The notes under the pieces: generated by a model | Database searches by the model: none | Seen by the model: the letters and a program-made list of their open reading frames with translations, nothing else | Told to the model about the DNA's origin: nothing | In this document: positions 1 to 8,591 of the stretch, piece after piece | Position numbering within the stretch: position 1 is the stretch's first letter | How the letters are laid out: the number at the start of each line of letters is the position of its first letter | Program-made: the position numbers and the translations under genes | DNA from: Halobacillus massiliensis | Lineage (GTDB): Bacteria; Bacillota; Bacilli; Bacillales; Halobacillaceae | NCBI RefSeq assembly: GCF_900166625.1 | Contig: NZ_LT800499.1 | Coordinates: forward strand, 186,001 to 250,000 | Reading direction: 5' to 3' | DNA: 64,000 bases

Positions 1-429
1 ATTGGGTTCGGAAGGGTGAAGCAGCTGCTGCATCCACTGATTCCACTGACGTTCCTGGAAAAAGGCCTGCTTTTGTATGTGCATCTGCTCTAAAGTAATC
101 TCGACAGATCCTTGTGTCATCCGCGCAGCCTGCATGACCTCTTCCGGATGGCCTGTCAGTCCGACAACACCCGCCAGCTCTCCGCGATGAAAAATGGGCA
201 GGTTCACTCCTGGTTTGGCATTGGAAAAGGAATCGGCGTCTTGATGTGTGATCATTTGCGGTTCGCCGGATTCAATTACGGCACGTGCTCCGCCATGAAG
301 CTGTCCGACTCTGTTTTTATCTGTGCTTGCAACGATCTGACCGTGCGCGTTCATGAGGTTGATGGGGACATCAATGTACTTGGATAAGCGTGAGATAATT
401 TCCCGGCCCAGCTGCTCTGTCAATTCCAT
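1..429 (-). CDS. CdaR-family sugar diacid regulator, N-terminal part (cut by window edge)
   Basis: The reading frame starts at ATG 427-429 behind AAAGGAGG and stays open to the left edge, giving the first 143 residues (start MELTEQLGREIISRLSKYID). The order of motifs (ASTDKNRVGQLHGGA, PGVNLPIFHRGELAGVVGLTG, then a helical stretch with QMHIQKQ) is that of the putative sugar diacid recognition domain of CdaR-type regulators. In that family a PucR-type helix-turn-helix follows at the C-terminus; it would lie outside the window. The likely role is activation of carboxylate or sugar-diacid utilisation genes. The family call is based on the N-terminal domain only. Confidence 0.8.
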   Translation of the reverse strand, partial: MELTEQLGREIISRLSKYIDVPINLMNAHGQIVASTDKNRVGQLHGGARAVIESGEPQMITHQDADSFSNAKPGVNLPIFHRGELAGVVGLTGHPEEVMQAARMTQGSVEITLEQMHIQKQAFFQERQWNQWMQQLLHPSEPN

Positions 430-573
430 GGAGGCGCCTCCTTTTGTCCTATCATACCAGAAGCTGAACACCTTCATCTATAAGGCGGGCTGAAGGGGAT
501 CGGGCCTGGGGGGACTCACCCTGTTCTATTTTCTGAAGGAGGCTACTTTGATTCTCACTTAAAGGAGAAGAGA

Positions 574-958
574 GTTTCCGTTTACCTTGATATAGAAAGC
601 CGGGCATGGGGAAACAGCTCGCTTTCCATGGGCGAACGCTGAGCTTCCTCTGGCTAAAGCCTTCCGGGATCTCACCCTGTTCTATCCTCCCATAGGAGTC
701 TCGCCGTTTCCCCCGGCCCTTTATTTTTTTGGGAGTAACGGAACATTGTGTAATAGGAAGCTGTTTTCATTAGAACGGCTACTGAAACTACAGCGTTCCG
801 TTTATACCATCGCCCGTAAAGAGGCTGGGAAATGGCGAGACTCCTGCAGGGAGATAGAGCCATGGGGAGATCCGCGAGTGCAACGAGCTAGCTCACCGGC
901 TCCCCGCGGAAAGCGAGCTATTTCCAAGCCTCAATCCACTTTATATAGTAAACGGAAC
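574..958 (+). repeat. Composite intergenic repeat locus 1 (module A then module B)
   Basis: Module A spans 574-744, from a slightly degenerate GTTTCCGTTT to AACGGAAC. Module B spans 795-958, from GTTCCGTTT to AAACGGAAC. A 50-bp spacer separates them. Each module is a long imperfect palindrome: A has outer arms around GGGGAAAC and GTTTCCCC with an inner stem-loop, and B has outer arms GGCTGGGAAAT and TATTTCCAAGCC with inner GAGATCC/AGCTCACCGG. A truncated A relic with GGGCCTGGGG and CTCACCCTGTTCTAT lies just upstream. The locus sits between the 5' end of the CdaR-type gene and the 3' end of azoR and interrupts neither. Confidence 0.85.
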
Positions 959-986
959 AGCTCTCTCGGAAAGAGAACTTCTCCAT

Positions 987-1020
987 AAAAAAGCCTGACC
1001 CTTTAAGGATCAGGCTTTTT
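987..1020 (-). terminator. Intrinsic terminator of azoR
   Basis: The stem AAGCCTGA(C)C / (G)GATCAGGCTT has a short loop and T-runs on both sides, so it could act in both directions. It lies directly after the azoR stop codon. Confidence 0.85.
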
Positions 1021-1022
1021 GC

Positions 1023-1655
1023 TTATGCGTTTTGGTAGACGAGGTTTTTGGCAGCTTCTGCTACTTTTTCAAGACCCTGCTGTACGATTTCATCCGCTTT
1101 GTCAGGCTGGGCATTGTGGCCTTCGATAATGACTTCATCTTTCACCTGCATGCCGAACAGGCCGCCAAACATATTGCGCATATAATTTAAGGACATTTCC
1201 ATTGGTGCCATGGACGGATCTGAATACACTCCGCCGCGCGCGTTTAAGAAGATAACACGTTTATCATTCATCAACGGCTGAGGGCCTTCTTCTGTATATT
1301 TAAAGCTGAATCCAGCTTCTGCAAGGTAGTCGACAAATGTCTGCAGCTTCGCAGGGATCGTGAAGTTCCACAGCGGGAAGGCAAACACGATAACATCAGC
1401 GGCGCTTACCACATCTTTAGCTTTTTGCTTTGCATCAAGCAGACGCTGTTCTAATTCAGTAAGTGCAACACCTTCGTGCTGTTTGCCAAGGCCGCTGAAC
1501 AACTCCTGCCCGAAATATGGCGTGTCTTCTTCAAACACATCATAGGTTGTTACGTTGGTGCCTTCACTGTCTTTAATATTTTCCAGGAATGTGTCGTGCA
1601 TTTTTGTAGAAATACCGTCTGGACGGTTATTTGCTTTTACTACTAATACGTTCAT
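1023..1655 (-). CDS. azoR: FMN-dependent NADH-azoreductase
   Basis: A 210-residue flavodoxin-fold protein whose start (MNVLVVKANNRP) and central AFPLWNFTIPAKLQTFVDY match the AzoR family in length and motifs. AzoR enzymes use FMN and NADH to reduce azo bonds and quinones, probably protecting against electrophile or thiol stress. The later NARGGVYS and FGGLFGMQ segments fit the FMN-binding and dimer regions of the family. ATG 1653-1655 follows GGAGGG. It is a single-gene unit with a terminator at 987-1020. The substrate in vivo is unknown. Confidence 0.9.
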   Translation of the reverse strand: MNVLVVKANNRPDGISTKMHDTFLENIKDSEGTNVTTYDVFEEDTPYFGQELFSGLGKQHEGVALTELEQRLLDAKQKAKDVVSAADVIVFAFPLWNFTIPAKLQTFVDYLAEAGFSFKYTEEGPQPLMNDKRVIFLNARGGVYSDPSMAPMEMSLNYMRNMFGGLFGMQVKDEVIIEGHNAQPDKADEIVQQGLEKVAEAAKNLVYQNA

Positions 1656-1904
1656 TTATTGGTCCCTCCATATTGGATAGTTTTATTCCTAATTAGTCAA
1701 CAGCAGTTATTATAAAACCTTGAAGGTGAGATTTCAATATATCTGCTTTCAGCTTTTTCATATTAATGGCTACTTGATTCATACTATAAAGAAATCCGAC
1801 TAAAGGTCTGTTTTATTGATAAATGACAGAATATTACTAAAATTCCAGCTGTGTTTTGGTATTGTTAAAGTATTACTACTATTCAAGGGGGAACCTACAT
1901 ATTT

Positions 1905-3398
1905 ATGCTGACGAAATGGAAATCTCTTATGATCCTGATGTTTACTGTGCTTTTGCTTGTGACTCCTTACCAGTCTTATGTAGATCAGCCGGTGAACGCT
2001 TCTTACGAGAATGCGGAGCTTACCGACAAACTTAACGTAATTTTAACCGATGAAAAACTGAATGGTGCGCTCGCGGGTGTAAGTGTACGTTCATCAGATA
2101 CAGGTGAACTGATTTATGAAAATGACGGCGACCTTCGTTTAAAACCGGCGTCTAATATGAAGCTGATTACCGGAGCGGCCGCTCTTGACACGCTTGGGCC
2201 AGAGTATCAATTTACGACAGAGGTGCTGGCAGAGGGAGAAGTAAAGGGAAATGGAAAAATGCTGCAGGGCGATCTTTACTTAAAGGGGAAAGGTGATCCG
2301 ACCTTAATGGTCGAGGATCTTGAAGCGATGGCCCAGTCATTAAAAGAGAAAGGAATCCGCCAGGTGAAAGGCGATGTAATTGCTGATGATTCGTGGTATG
2401 ACGATATCCGCTTATCTGAAGATATTTCCTGGAATGATGAAACGAATTATACGGCTGCCCAAATATCAGCACTGACGGTTTCTCCTAATGAGGATTATGA
2501 TGCCGGCACTGTTATTGTTGAAGCCTATCCTTCTGATCAAAAAGGAGAACCAGCCGAGATAAAGGTTACCCCTGAAAATGACTATGTCAAAATCGTAAAT
2601 AAAGCGAAAACTGTGGCAAAAGGGGAAACAAAGGATATTTCCATTGAGCGAGAGCATGGTACAAACCAGATTGTCATTGAAGGGGAAATCCCGTTAGATT
2701 CCAGCCGCTCCCGGGCGTGGGTAGCCGTGGATGCGCCTGCTATGCTTGCGTTGGATTTATTTGAAGAAGCCCTTAAAAAGCAGGGGATTCAAGTGAAAGG
2801 AAAGCAGAGCTACGGAAAAACACCTGAATCAGCGGAACTCCTTGTTTCTAAAGAGTCGATGCCGCTGAAAGATCTGTATATTCCATTTATGAAGCTCAGC
2901 AACAACGGTCATGCTGAAGTTTTAGTAAAGGAAATGGGCAGAGTAGAGCATGAAGAGGGAAGCTGGGATAAAGGGCTTGATGTGGTAGAAGCTTTCCTTT
3001 CTGAAGTAGGAGTCAATACAAATACCTTAAGAATCCGTGACGGGTCAGGCATGTCTCACGTCAATAATATACCAGCGAACGAATTCACGAAGCTGCTTTA
3101 TGAAGCAAGAGATAAAGATTGGTTCCCGGCTTACTTGAAGTCGCTGCCGGTAGCTGGAGACAGTGACCGTCTTGTCGGCGGAACACTGCGTAATCGTTTG
3201 GCAGGGACGGCAGCGGAAGGAAATGTCCAGGCGAAAACCGGATCGATCACAGCCGTATCTACGATGTCCGGTTATGTGACCACAAAAGACGGAAAAGAAC
3301 TTGTATTTTCCATTCTTTTAAATAATTACATGGATTCGGTGAGAGATATTGAAGACCAAATAGCAATTACGCTGGCAGAACACGAATTTGAAGAATAA
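1905..3398 (+). CDS. dacC: D-alanyl-D-alanine carboxypeptidase/endopeptidase (PBP4 type, S13)
   Basis: A 497-residue secreted penicillin-binding protein. A signal peptide with hydrophobic core MILMFTVLLLV occupies about residues 1-33. The three active-site motifs are visible: SxxK as SNMK in KPASNMKLITGAAAL (Ser about residue 83), SxN as SNN in KLSNNGHAEVL, and KTG in QAKTGSI. The long insert between the first two motifs is typical of family S13, which trims D-Ala from peptidoglycan stem peptides and cleaves cross-links. ATG 1905 follows AGGGGGAA. The gene is monocistronic and converges on a HAD gene with a shared terminator at 3416-3451. Confidence 0.93.
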   Translation: MLTKWKSLMILMFTVLLLVTPYQSYVDQPVNASYENAELTDKLNVILTDEKLNGALAGVSVRSSDTGELIYENDGDLRLKPASNMKLITGAAALDTLGPEYQFTTEVLAEGEVKGNGKMLQGDLYLKGKGDPTLMVEDLEAMAQSLKEKGIRQVKGDVIADDSWYDDIRLSEDISWNDETNYTAAQISALTVSPNEDYDAGTVIVEAYPSDQKGEPAEIKVTPENDYVKIVNKAKTVAKGETKDISIEREHGTNQIVIEGEIPLDSSRSRAWVAVDAPAMLALDLFEEALKKQGIQVKGKQSYGKTPESAELLVSKESMPLKDLYIPFMKLSNNGHAEVLVKEMGRVEHEEGSWDKGLDVVEAFLSEVGVNTNTLRIRDGSGMSHVNNIPANEFTKLLYEARDKDWFPAYLKSLPVAGDSDRLVGGTLRNRLAGTAAEGNVQAKTGSITAVSTMSGYVTTKDGKELVFSILLNNYMDSVRDIEDQIAITLAEHEFEE

Positions 3399-3415
3399 AA
3401 TAATAACTCCATATA

Positions 3416-3451
3416 AAAAGGAACTTCCCTCGCGTTAGGAAGTTCCTTTTT
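3416..3451. terminator. Bidirectional terminator between dacC and the HAD gene
   Basis: The stem AAAAGGAACTTCC / GGAAGTTCCTTTTT encloses a loop of about 8 nt, with A- and T-runs on opposite sides. It serves both convergent genes. Confidence 0.9.
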
Positions 3452-3457
3452 AATTTT

Positions 3458-4204
3458 CTATTTATGACAGGCTTCATAAGTATTTTCTCTAATAAACGCC
3501 GGCACTTCACGTAAGGAATTCAGTGTCTGCACGTTATGATTGTGAAGAACATTCGTCTCAATTTTATTATTATACTTCCATTCAAGCTCAGCGGGGATAT
3601 GGATGGTGTTTAAACCGAGCTTAACTCCCGGAGTTATATCCGTCCTTAACGAATTGCCGATCATCCACGTAGCGTTCCGGTCACAATTAATTGTTTCCAC
3701 AACTTCCTCGAGAGCAGTCGCGTTTTTATGGATATAAATAAAGATCCGGTCACCAAAATAAGCATATAATTCGAGCTGGTGAACTTTGCGATGCTGATTA
3801 TCTTCATCTCCGCCCGTAAATAAGTAAAGCTCATGCCCATCTTCTTTCAGCTCATTTAACACTTCATACATATGGGGAAGCGGCTGTACTTCGACCTGAA
3901 AGACGCTCTGGGCGATGGTACGGATCCGCTGGACTTCACTTTCTTTAACCGGCCGGTCGTATGTTTTGGAAAAATAACAATACGTATCGACGAGCGACTC
4001 TGGAAAGCGAGCGGAGTTTAAGCCGTGTTTTTCAATGTTTTTAATATCAATCTCGAGCTGTTTTTTCTTAATTTCTTGAAGTGATGCCGATGGGAACCAG
4101 CTGTTCAGCTCACTTGTAAACTGATCAATGGCTTCCTTGAAATATTTATTGCAGTGAACCAATGTATCATCTAAATCAAAGATTAGTACTTGAGGAGTGG
4201 TCAT
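3458..4204 (-). CDS. HAD-superfamily hydrolase
   Basis: A 248-residue protein with HAD motif I DLDDTLVH near the N-terminus (FDLDDTLV, catalytic Asp about residues 10 and 12), motif II in LYLFTGGDED, a Lys in the middle and motif III/IV in MIGNSLRTDITPG. These are the nucleophile, phosphate-binding and metal-binding sites of a soluble phosphatase. ATG 4202-4204 follows AAAAGGAG. The substrate cannot be read from the sequence; many relatives are generic phosphatases. It converges with dacC and stands alone. Confidence 0.85.
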   Translation of the reverse strand: MTTPQVLIFDLDDTLVHCNKYFKEAIDQFTSELNSWFPSASLQEIKKKQLEIDIKNIEKHGLNSARFPESLVDTYCYFSKTYDRPVKESEVQRIRTIAQSVFQVEVQPLPHMYEVLNELKEDGHELYLFTGGDEDNQHRKVHQLELYAYFGDRIFIYIHKNATALEEVVETINCDRNATWMIGNSLRTDITPGVKLGLNTIHIPAELEWKYNNKIETNVLHNHNVQTLNSLREVPAFIRENTYEACHK

Positions 4205-4318
4205 GGTGTGTATCTCCTTTTAAAGGTAAGTACACTTATCATTAGATGGATCGTAAAAAATATGTATAAAGCGGGAAAAGTGCCCGGGAGGCAATTCTCC
4301 GGGGCAGTGGAGGGGGAG

Positions 4319-4717
4319 TTAATCGGGAATAAACAGCAGAGGCTGCGGGAGACCTTCTTCTATCTCCTCGCGTATTGCTCTTGTGGAATTTATAGCTTCT
4401 ATGCCCGCTCCAATAGATTGAAGATAAGAACCATTGGCCGCTATAATGTCGGCTCTGATTTCTTTTTGCGGATCATCTGTAGAGACTTCGGCTACCACTC
4501 CAACAGTACCGACGATCTCGCCAATGGCCTGTACCCACACTCCTAGTAAAATGCCCTCGTCTGCTGAGGATAATTTTCCGTCCCTTTCCTCCTGTATACT
4601 GTAGAGTTTAGTGAGATTAATGGCCATCCATAGCTGTCCGGCAGCCTTCAGGATGGAGCCGTAGGCAATATTTTCCTCAAGCTGTCGTTCAATTTTTGGC
4701 TTTTTTATCTTTTTCAA
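4319..4717 (-). CDS. Hypothetical protein, 132 residues
   Basis: I do not recognise a characterised family with certainty; it resembles small repetitive proteins found in Bacillus. The start is TTG 4715-4717 behind GGGGGAGG with a 6-nt spacer. The basic N-terminus (MKKIKKPKIERQ) is followed by Gly/Ala-rich helices with a repeated layout (YGSILKAAGQLWMAI, LGVWVQAIGEIVGTVGVVAE, GSYLQSIGAGIEAI), each with a small-residue face. The repeat suggests an amphipathic helical bundle, possibly membrane-surface bound. There are no cysteines and no signal peptide. It lies between the HAD gene and the TetR gene on the same strand. Confidence 0.6.
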   Translation of the reverse strand: MKKIKKPKIERQLEENIAYGSILKAAGQLWMAINLTKLYSIQEERDGKLSSADEGILLGVWVQAIGEIVGTVGVVAEVSTDDPQKEIRADIIAANGSYLQSIGAGIEAINSTRAIREEIEEGLPQPLLFIPD

Positions 4718-4819
4718 CCACAGCCTCCCCCTCTCTTAATGTTTCGTGAAGCTTATGATAGCCTATGCGAAAAATGCCTAAGAGAGGTGGGCGGGGATGA
4801 AAAAGTAAAAAAGCAAGGG

Positions 4820-5677
4820 TTACGAAATCAGCTTCCACACCTTTACGACGAGAGATCGAATATCATCTGCCCATTCGCTGTTTTCAGAGGCGGCTTCCAT
4901 CGAAGCAAGGACACTTTCCATTAAGAAATGACGCGGCTGCTCTGTCTGCAGTTCATTATATAAAAACTCCAGAAAATCCTTCGTTTTACCGGCAGTTTTC
5001 GCTTTCAAGTCCTCAATTTCAGTGAGTGCCTCCTGAAGCACATCGTTTAAGTCGGTTTCCGGCGACGGACCGAGCCAGTCTGAAGGCAGTATCAGGTCTC
5101 CACGTTCTATTTGCTCCGGAAGCATGGATTTCGTACGGTCCAGGGCATAGCGGACGAGTTTTTTTACATCTACGTCCTGACTGGAGCCGAGCTTCCAGAC
5201 GTGCATGAGATGATGGATCAATCCAGACAGCATCACGGCATGCTCGAACGTGAAACGGTCCGCATTAGCTGGATAGATGTCTGAGAGCCGGGCGGATATC
5301 CAGCGCAGCTCCTCTAAGTGCTGTTCTTTCATATAAGCTTTCAGTTCAGCATCATCAGAAAAAGAAACCGACTCAAAAACAGCAAGTAACCGGTGCTGGC
5401 GGCTGATGTTCATACGGACTGTCATTTGATCAATAAAGACTTCCTCATCTTCTGACTCCTTGCCGGCTGCCAGCTCTCTTCGTTTCTGATCCACTTGTTC
5501 CTTTATATAATCCAAGATGGCCATTAAGCATTCATTCTTGGAGTTGAAATAGTTATAAAATGTGCCTTTCGCAATGCCTGCTCTGTCTAATATGTCCTGT
5601 ATCGATGTGGAGGAAAATCCTTGATCGATAAATAGCTTCAGGGCAGCATCGACAATCTGTTTTCTTTTTTTGTTCAA
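4820..5677 (-). CDS. TetR/AcrR-family transcriptional regulator
   Basis: A 285-residue regulator. The N-terminal helix-turn-helix is classic TetR: ALKLFIDQGFSSTSIQDI, then GIAKGTFYNYFNSKNECL. The remaining 220 residues form the ligand-binding and dimer domain, with a C-terminal extension beyond the usual 190-220 residues. The start is TTG 5675-5677 behind AAGGTG. It is divergent from an EmrB/QacA-type exporter. Two palindromes, TATACT-ACG-AGTATA (5778-5792) and TATACT-GTT-AGTCTA (5692-5706), lie in the shared promoter region. The likely job is repression of the pump and of itself, relieved by the pump substrate (inference). Confidence 0.9.
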   Translation of the reverse strand: MNKKRKQIVDAALKLFIDQGFSSTSIQDILDRAGIAKGTFYNYFNSKNECLMAILDYIKEQVDQKRRELAAGKESEDEEVFIDQMTVRMNISRQHRLLAVFESVSFSDDAELKAYMKEQHLEELRWISARLSDIYPANADRFTFEHAVMLSGLIHHLMHVWKLGSSQDVDVKKLVRYALDRTKSMLPEQIERGDLILPSDWLGPSPETDLNDVLQEALTEIEDLKAKTAGKTKDFLEFLYNELQTEQPRHFLMESVLASMEAASENSEWADDIRSLVVKVWKLIS

Positions 5678-5691
5678 TTTTTATCACCTTT

Positions 5692-5706
5692 TATACTGTT
5701 AGTCTA
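5692..5706. promoter_or_regulatory. Candidate second TetR operator (imperfect palindrome)
   Basis: TATACT-GTT-AGTCTA matches the perfect palindrome at 5778-5792 in all but one base of the arms. It lies just upstream of the tetR ribosome binding site, where bound repressor could block tetR itself. Confidence 0.55.
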
Positions 5707-5767
5707 CTTCTATTTTAGCTTTTAAAACGCTTAACATCAACACTTTAGAAATGGAAGTATTTTTTTG

Positions 5768-5796
5768 TTGATATTTTTATACTACGAGTATAAAAT
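5768..5796 (+). promoter_or_regulatory. Exporter promoter with a TetR operator inside the spacer
   Basis: A candidate sigma-A promoter has -35 TTGATA (5768-5773) and -10 TAAAAT (5791-5796), 17 bp apart. The perfect palindrome TATACT-ACG-AGTATA (5778-5792) fills the spacer, a standard position for a TetR repressor. The assignment is by position and symmetry. Confidence 0.7.
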
Positions 5797-5832
5797 ATAT
5801 ACTGCTATTATATTTAACGGAAAGAAGGTCTG

Positions 5833-7365
5833 ATGAACATGTCAGAAACCAATCACAATAAAACTCCTTACGGCATGATCGCCATATTATTTATCGGGGC
5901 GTTTGTGGCGATCTTAAATGAAACTCTGCTTAATGTTGCTCTTCCATCAATCATGAACGAGTTTGAAGTAAATGCCACGGCCGTACAGTGGCTGTCTACA
6001 GGGTATATGCTGGTTAATGGAATTCTCATCCCGGCCAGCGCCTTTTTTATTCAAAGATTTACCGACCGTAAGCTGTTTATGACAGCGATGACTCTGTTTA
6101 CTTTAGGAACATTTCTAGCGAGCATTTCCCCATCCTTCGGCGTTCTGCTGACGGCACGGATGATTCAGGCATCCGGTTCAGCAATCATGATGCCGCTGTT
6201 AATGAACGTCATGCTGACTGCTTTTCCAGTGGAGAAGAGGGGAGCGGCCATGGGAACGTTCGGGCTTGTCATGATTACAGCACCGGCGATCGGTCCGACT
6301 TTATCCGGATGGATCATCGAGCATTACAGCTGGAGAATGCTGTTTGACATCGTACTGCCTATTGCTTTACTTACTCTTGCGATTTCAATCTTTAAGCTGA
6401 AAGATGTAACACCACAGCGCTCGCTAAAGCTGGATGTATTTTCTCTTATACTATCGAGCATTGGTTTTGGTGGTTTGCTGTACGGTTTTAGTTCAGCAGG
6501 AGATCGCGGCTGGGACAGCCCGATTGTCTATGGAACCATTATTGTCGGCGCTGCCGCACTTATTACGTTCATCCTGCGACAGCTGAAAATGGATGATCCG
6601 ATGCTTGAGTTTAGAATTTACAAATATCCAATGTTTGCTCTATCCTCCGCCATTTCAATTGTCATTGCCGTGGCAATGTTTTCAGCGATGATTTTAATGC
6701 CGATCTATGTTCAGACAATACGCGGCATTTCACCGCTTGAATCCGGATTATTAATGCTTCCCGGCGCAATTGTAATGGGGATCATGTCACCGATTACGGG
6801 AAGGCTTTTTGATAAGTATGGAGCCCGTGTGCTTGCCGTTACAGGATTAACGATCACAGTCATTACTTCTTATATGTTTAGTAAAATTGGTATGGATACA
6901 CCGTATTCGACGCTGGTTCTTCTCTATACATTGCGGATGTTCGGGATGGCGATGGTGATGATGCCAGTGATGACAAATGGATTAAATCAATTGCCAGCAA
7001 AAGAGAACCCGCACGGAACGGCAATGAATAATACGCTCCAGCAGGTTTCCGGTGCAATTGGATCAGCACTGCTCATTACCGTTATGAACATAAGGACAGA
7101 ATCAGAAGCGAAGGACCTTGCAGCATCTGCCGCTGCTAATGCGGCTTCAGCTCCAACTGCTCAGGGTGCGGCTGAAGCACAGCAGCAGATTATGAATCAG
7201 GCAATGTTAACAGGCATTAACTTTACGTTTCTTATTTCCACACTGATCGCTATTGTAGCTTTAATTCTTGCCTTCTTTATTCAACGGGTTGAGCCGCCGA
7301 AAGAGAAGCAGGTGGAAGCAAAGAAAGAAGCCATGCCTTCTCAGCAGGTTGTTACAGAACCATAA
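5833..7365 (+). CDS. DHA2-family (EmrB/QacA type) multidrug MFS transporter
   Basis: A 510-residue membrane protein with about 14 hydrophobic segments. The start of TM1 (FVAILNETLLNVALP), the WLSTGYMLVNGILIP segment and motif C (GPTLSGWI) are typical of proton-driven drug exporters of the LmrB/EmrB group. A hydrophilic C-terminal tail rich in Lys and Glu ends the protein. ATG 5833 and ATG 5839 are both possible behind AGAAGG. The adjacent divergent TetR regulator and operators suggest substrate-induced efflux. The drug spectrum is not deducible. A terminator follows at 7378-7413. Confidence 0.9.
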   Translation: MNMSETNHNKTPYGMIAILFIGAFVAILNETLLNVALPSIMNEFEVNATAVQWLSTGYMLVNGILIPASAFFIQRFTDRKLFMTAMTLFTLGTFLASISPSFGVLLTARMIQASGSAIMMPLLMNVMLTAFPVEKRGAAMGTFGLVMITAPAIGPTLSGWIIEHYSWRMLFDIVLPIALLTLAISIFKLKDVTPQRSLKLDVFSLILSSIGFGGLLYGFSSAGDRGWDSPIVYGTIIVGAAALITFILRQLKMDDPMLEFRIYKYPMFALSSAISIVIAVAMFSAMILMPIYVQTIRGISPLESGLLMLPGAIVMGIMSPITGRLFDKYGARVLAVTGLTITVITSYMFSKIGMDTPYSTLVLLYTLRMFGMAMVMMPVMTNGLNQLPAKENPHGTAMNNTLQQVSGAIGSALLITVMNIRTESEAKDLAASAAANAASAPTAQGAAEAQQQIMNQAMLTGINFTFLISTLIAIVALILAFFIQRVEPPKEKQVEAKKEAMPSQQVVTEP

Positions 7366-7377
7366 AAGTAAGATAGA

Positions 7378-7413
7378 ACAAACGTAAACGCTCATGTTTA
7401 CGTTTGTTTTTTT
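7378..7413 (+). terminator. Intrinsic terminator of the MFS exporter
   Basis: The stem ACAAACGTAAAC / GTTTACGTTTGT has a small loop and is followed by a run of T. Confidence 0.9.
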
Positions 7414-7443
7414 ATCTCGATTTTCCGAGAAGAGATGAATTCT

Positions 7444-7929
7444 GTTCCGTTTACTGGGGCAGGAAAAAAGCGGCTGGGAAATAGCTCGCTTTCCGCGGGG
7501 AGCCGGTGAGCTAGCTCGCTGCACTCGCGGATCTCACCTTGGCTCTATCTCCCTGCAGGAGTCTCGCCATTTCCCAGCCTCTTTAATGAGGATGGTGTAA
7601 ACGGAACGCTGTAATCTCAGTAAGCTCTTTAATGGGAACGCTCTTCTAAAATGTTCCGTTAGTCCGAAAAACATAAAGGGCCGGGGGAAACGGCGAGACT
7701 CCTATGGGAGGATAGAACAGGGTGAGATCCCGGAGGGCTAAAAGCCCGAGGAAGCTCACCGTTCGCCCATGGAAAGCGAGTGGTTTCCCCAGGCCCGGTT
7801 CTCTATATTCAAGCAAACGGAACTCTCTTCCCGTTTAACTGGGAAACAAGAAGCCTACTTGGGAGTTCACCGTGCTGCCATGAAAAGCGGCTCTTTCCCC
7901 AGATCCGACCCATCTCATTGAGATAAACG
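7444..7929 (-). repeat. Composite intergenic repeat locus 2 (B then A on +, i.e. A-B on minus)
   Basis: Module B in reverse orientation spans 7444-7607 (164 bp) and module A in reverse spans 7653-7823 (171 bp), with a 45-bp spacer. Boundaries are GTTCCGTTT/AAACGGAAC for B and GTTCCGTTA/AAACGGAAC for A. The inner hairpin of A, GAGGGCT-AAA-AGCCCGAGG, is intact here. A decayed A copy ending in AAACGGAC follows to 7929. It lies between the 3' ends of two convergent genes. Confidence 0.88.
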
Positions 7930-7965
7930 GACCCAGGTTCCCGTAAGCTTTCACAACAAGTATAC

Positions 7966-7996
7966 AAAAAAAAGAGCCTTCCCGGCTCTCTTTTTT
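7966..7996 (-). terminator. Intrinsic terminator of the 8003-8350 gene
   Basis: The stem AAAGAGCC / GGCTCTCTTT has a short loop with A- and T-runs on both sides. It follows the stop codon of the minus-strand gene. Confidence 0.85.
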
Positions 7997-8002
7997 AATC
8001 AT

Positions 8003-8350
8003 TCATTTTTGCAGTTCAATTACATAACTTCCCCGATCTGTAATCAAAGAAAAACGCCGATCATCATATTGATACTGCGCCGAATCCTCCAGCGGAATCT
8101 CATACACAGGAGAAGGCAGGGGTTCATATTCTCCTCTGTCCGTTTCCGTTTGTCCTTTACCAGTTAGCTGCAGCTCATGCGCCGGCTCGTATTCATCCGA
8201 ACGCCGGGTATTTGTGGAATAGGAGACTTCATTCAAATCCATAAAAATCGTATCTTCATCTCCCTGTTCCTGCTTCGTAATTTTAATCGTCTGTCCGCTC
8301 CATTGCTGCAGCTTTTCGTTAAACTGCTCAATGCTTAATTGCTCGCTCAT
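8003..8350 (-). CDS. Hypothetical acidic protein, 115 residues
   Basis: I do not recognise this family. It is soluble, acidic, has no signal peptide and no cysteine, and looks beta-rich: TIKITKQEQGDEDTIFMDL, a polar middle with many Glu, Thr and Arg, then FSLITDRGSYVIEL at the end. ATG 8348-8350 follows AGGAGGG, and a terminator lies right behind it. It stands alone between a repeat locus and the divergent sugar operon. The good ribosome binding site and terminator are the main reasons to call it a gene. Confidence 0.6.
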   Translation of the reverse strand: MSEQLSIEQFNEKLQQWSGQTIKITKQEQGDEDTIFMDLNEVSYSTNTRRSDEYEPAHELQLTGKGQTETDRGEYEPLPSPVYEIPLEDSAQYQYDDRRFSLITDRGSYVIELQK

Positions 8351-8521
8351 GAAGATCCCTCCTGTTCTTTATGTTTTCCCAGCTTTTAGGAATCATACCC
8401 TCAAGCGTCCCCAGTAAAACTATTTCAATTTCAAAATTTTTTACGGGCTGCAAACTCAGTGATAGCAATGCGTGAGTACAAAGTAATGCTCCCTTTTTTC
8501 TACAAAATTTTCAGAATATTG

Positions 8522-8551
8522 TTGACTCTGATGTATATACAGGATTATAAT
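8522..8551 (+). promoter_or_regulatory. Sigma-A type promoter of the oligosaccharide operon
   Basis: The -35 box TTGACT (8522-8527) and the consensus -10 TATAAT (8546-8551) are 18 bp apart. It is the best promoter match in the region upstream of the binding-protein gene. Confidence 0.8.
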
Positions 8552-8591
8552 TTAAATGTAAGCCTTTTCATATATTTTTTGGTCGTTCCCT

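Larger units (their letters stand above)
430..1022. other. Gene-free region holding repeat locus 1 and the azoreductase terminator
   Basis: No credible gene lies here. It holds a relic of an A module (about 497-535), composite repeat locus 1 (574-958) and the rho-independent terminator at 987-1020. Two short frames through it, one per strand, only translate the repeat. Confidence 0.8.
7414..8002. other. Gene-free region holding repeat locus 2
   Basis: Between two convergent genes there is only the composite repeat (7444-7823), a decayed A-type copy (7824-7929) and a terminator (7966-7996). A frame on the minus strand starting inside the repeat is not a gene. Confidence 0.8.

Noticed and set aside
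574-958. Resemblance of GGCGAGACTCCTATGGGAGG in module A to the start of an M-box riboswitch
   Set aside because: The match is limited to a few bases; the M-box core is missing, and the repeats lie after genes rather than before Mg2+ transporters. The true mgtE leader region does not contain them.
746-988. Short reading frames through the repeat loci (also 672-863, 7261-7524, 19148-19462, 19314-19611, 20024-20245, 42848-43036, 51212-51436, 55116-55563)
   Set aside because: They translate the repeat modules in several frames and strands with near-identical peptides at unrelated loci, and lack ribosome binding sites; they are not genes.
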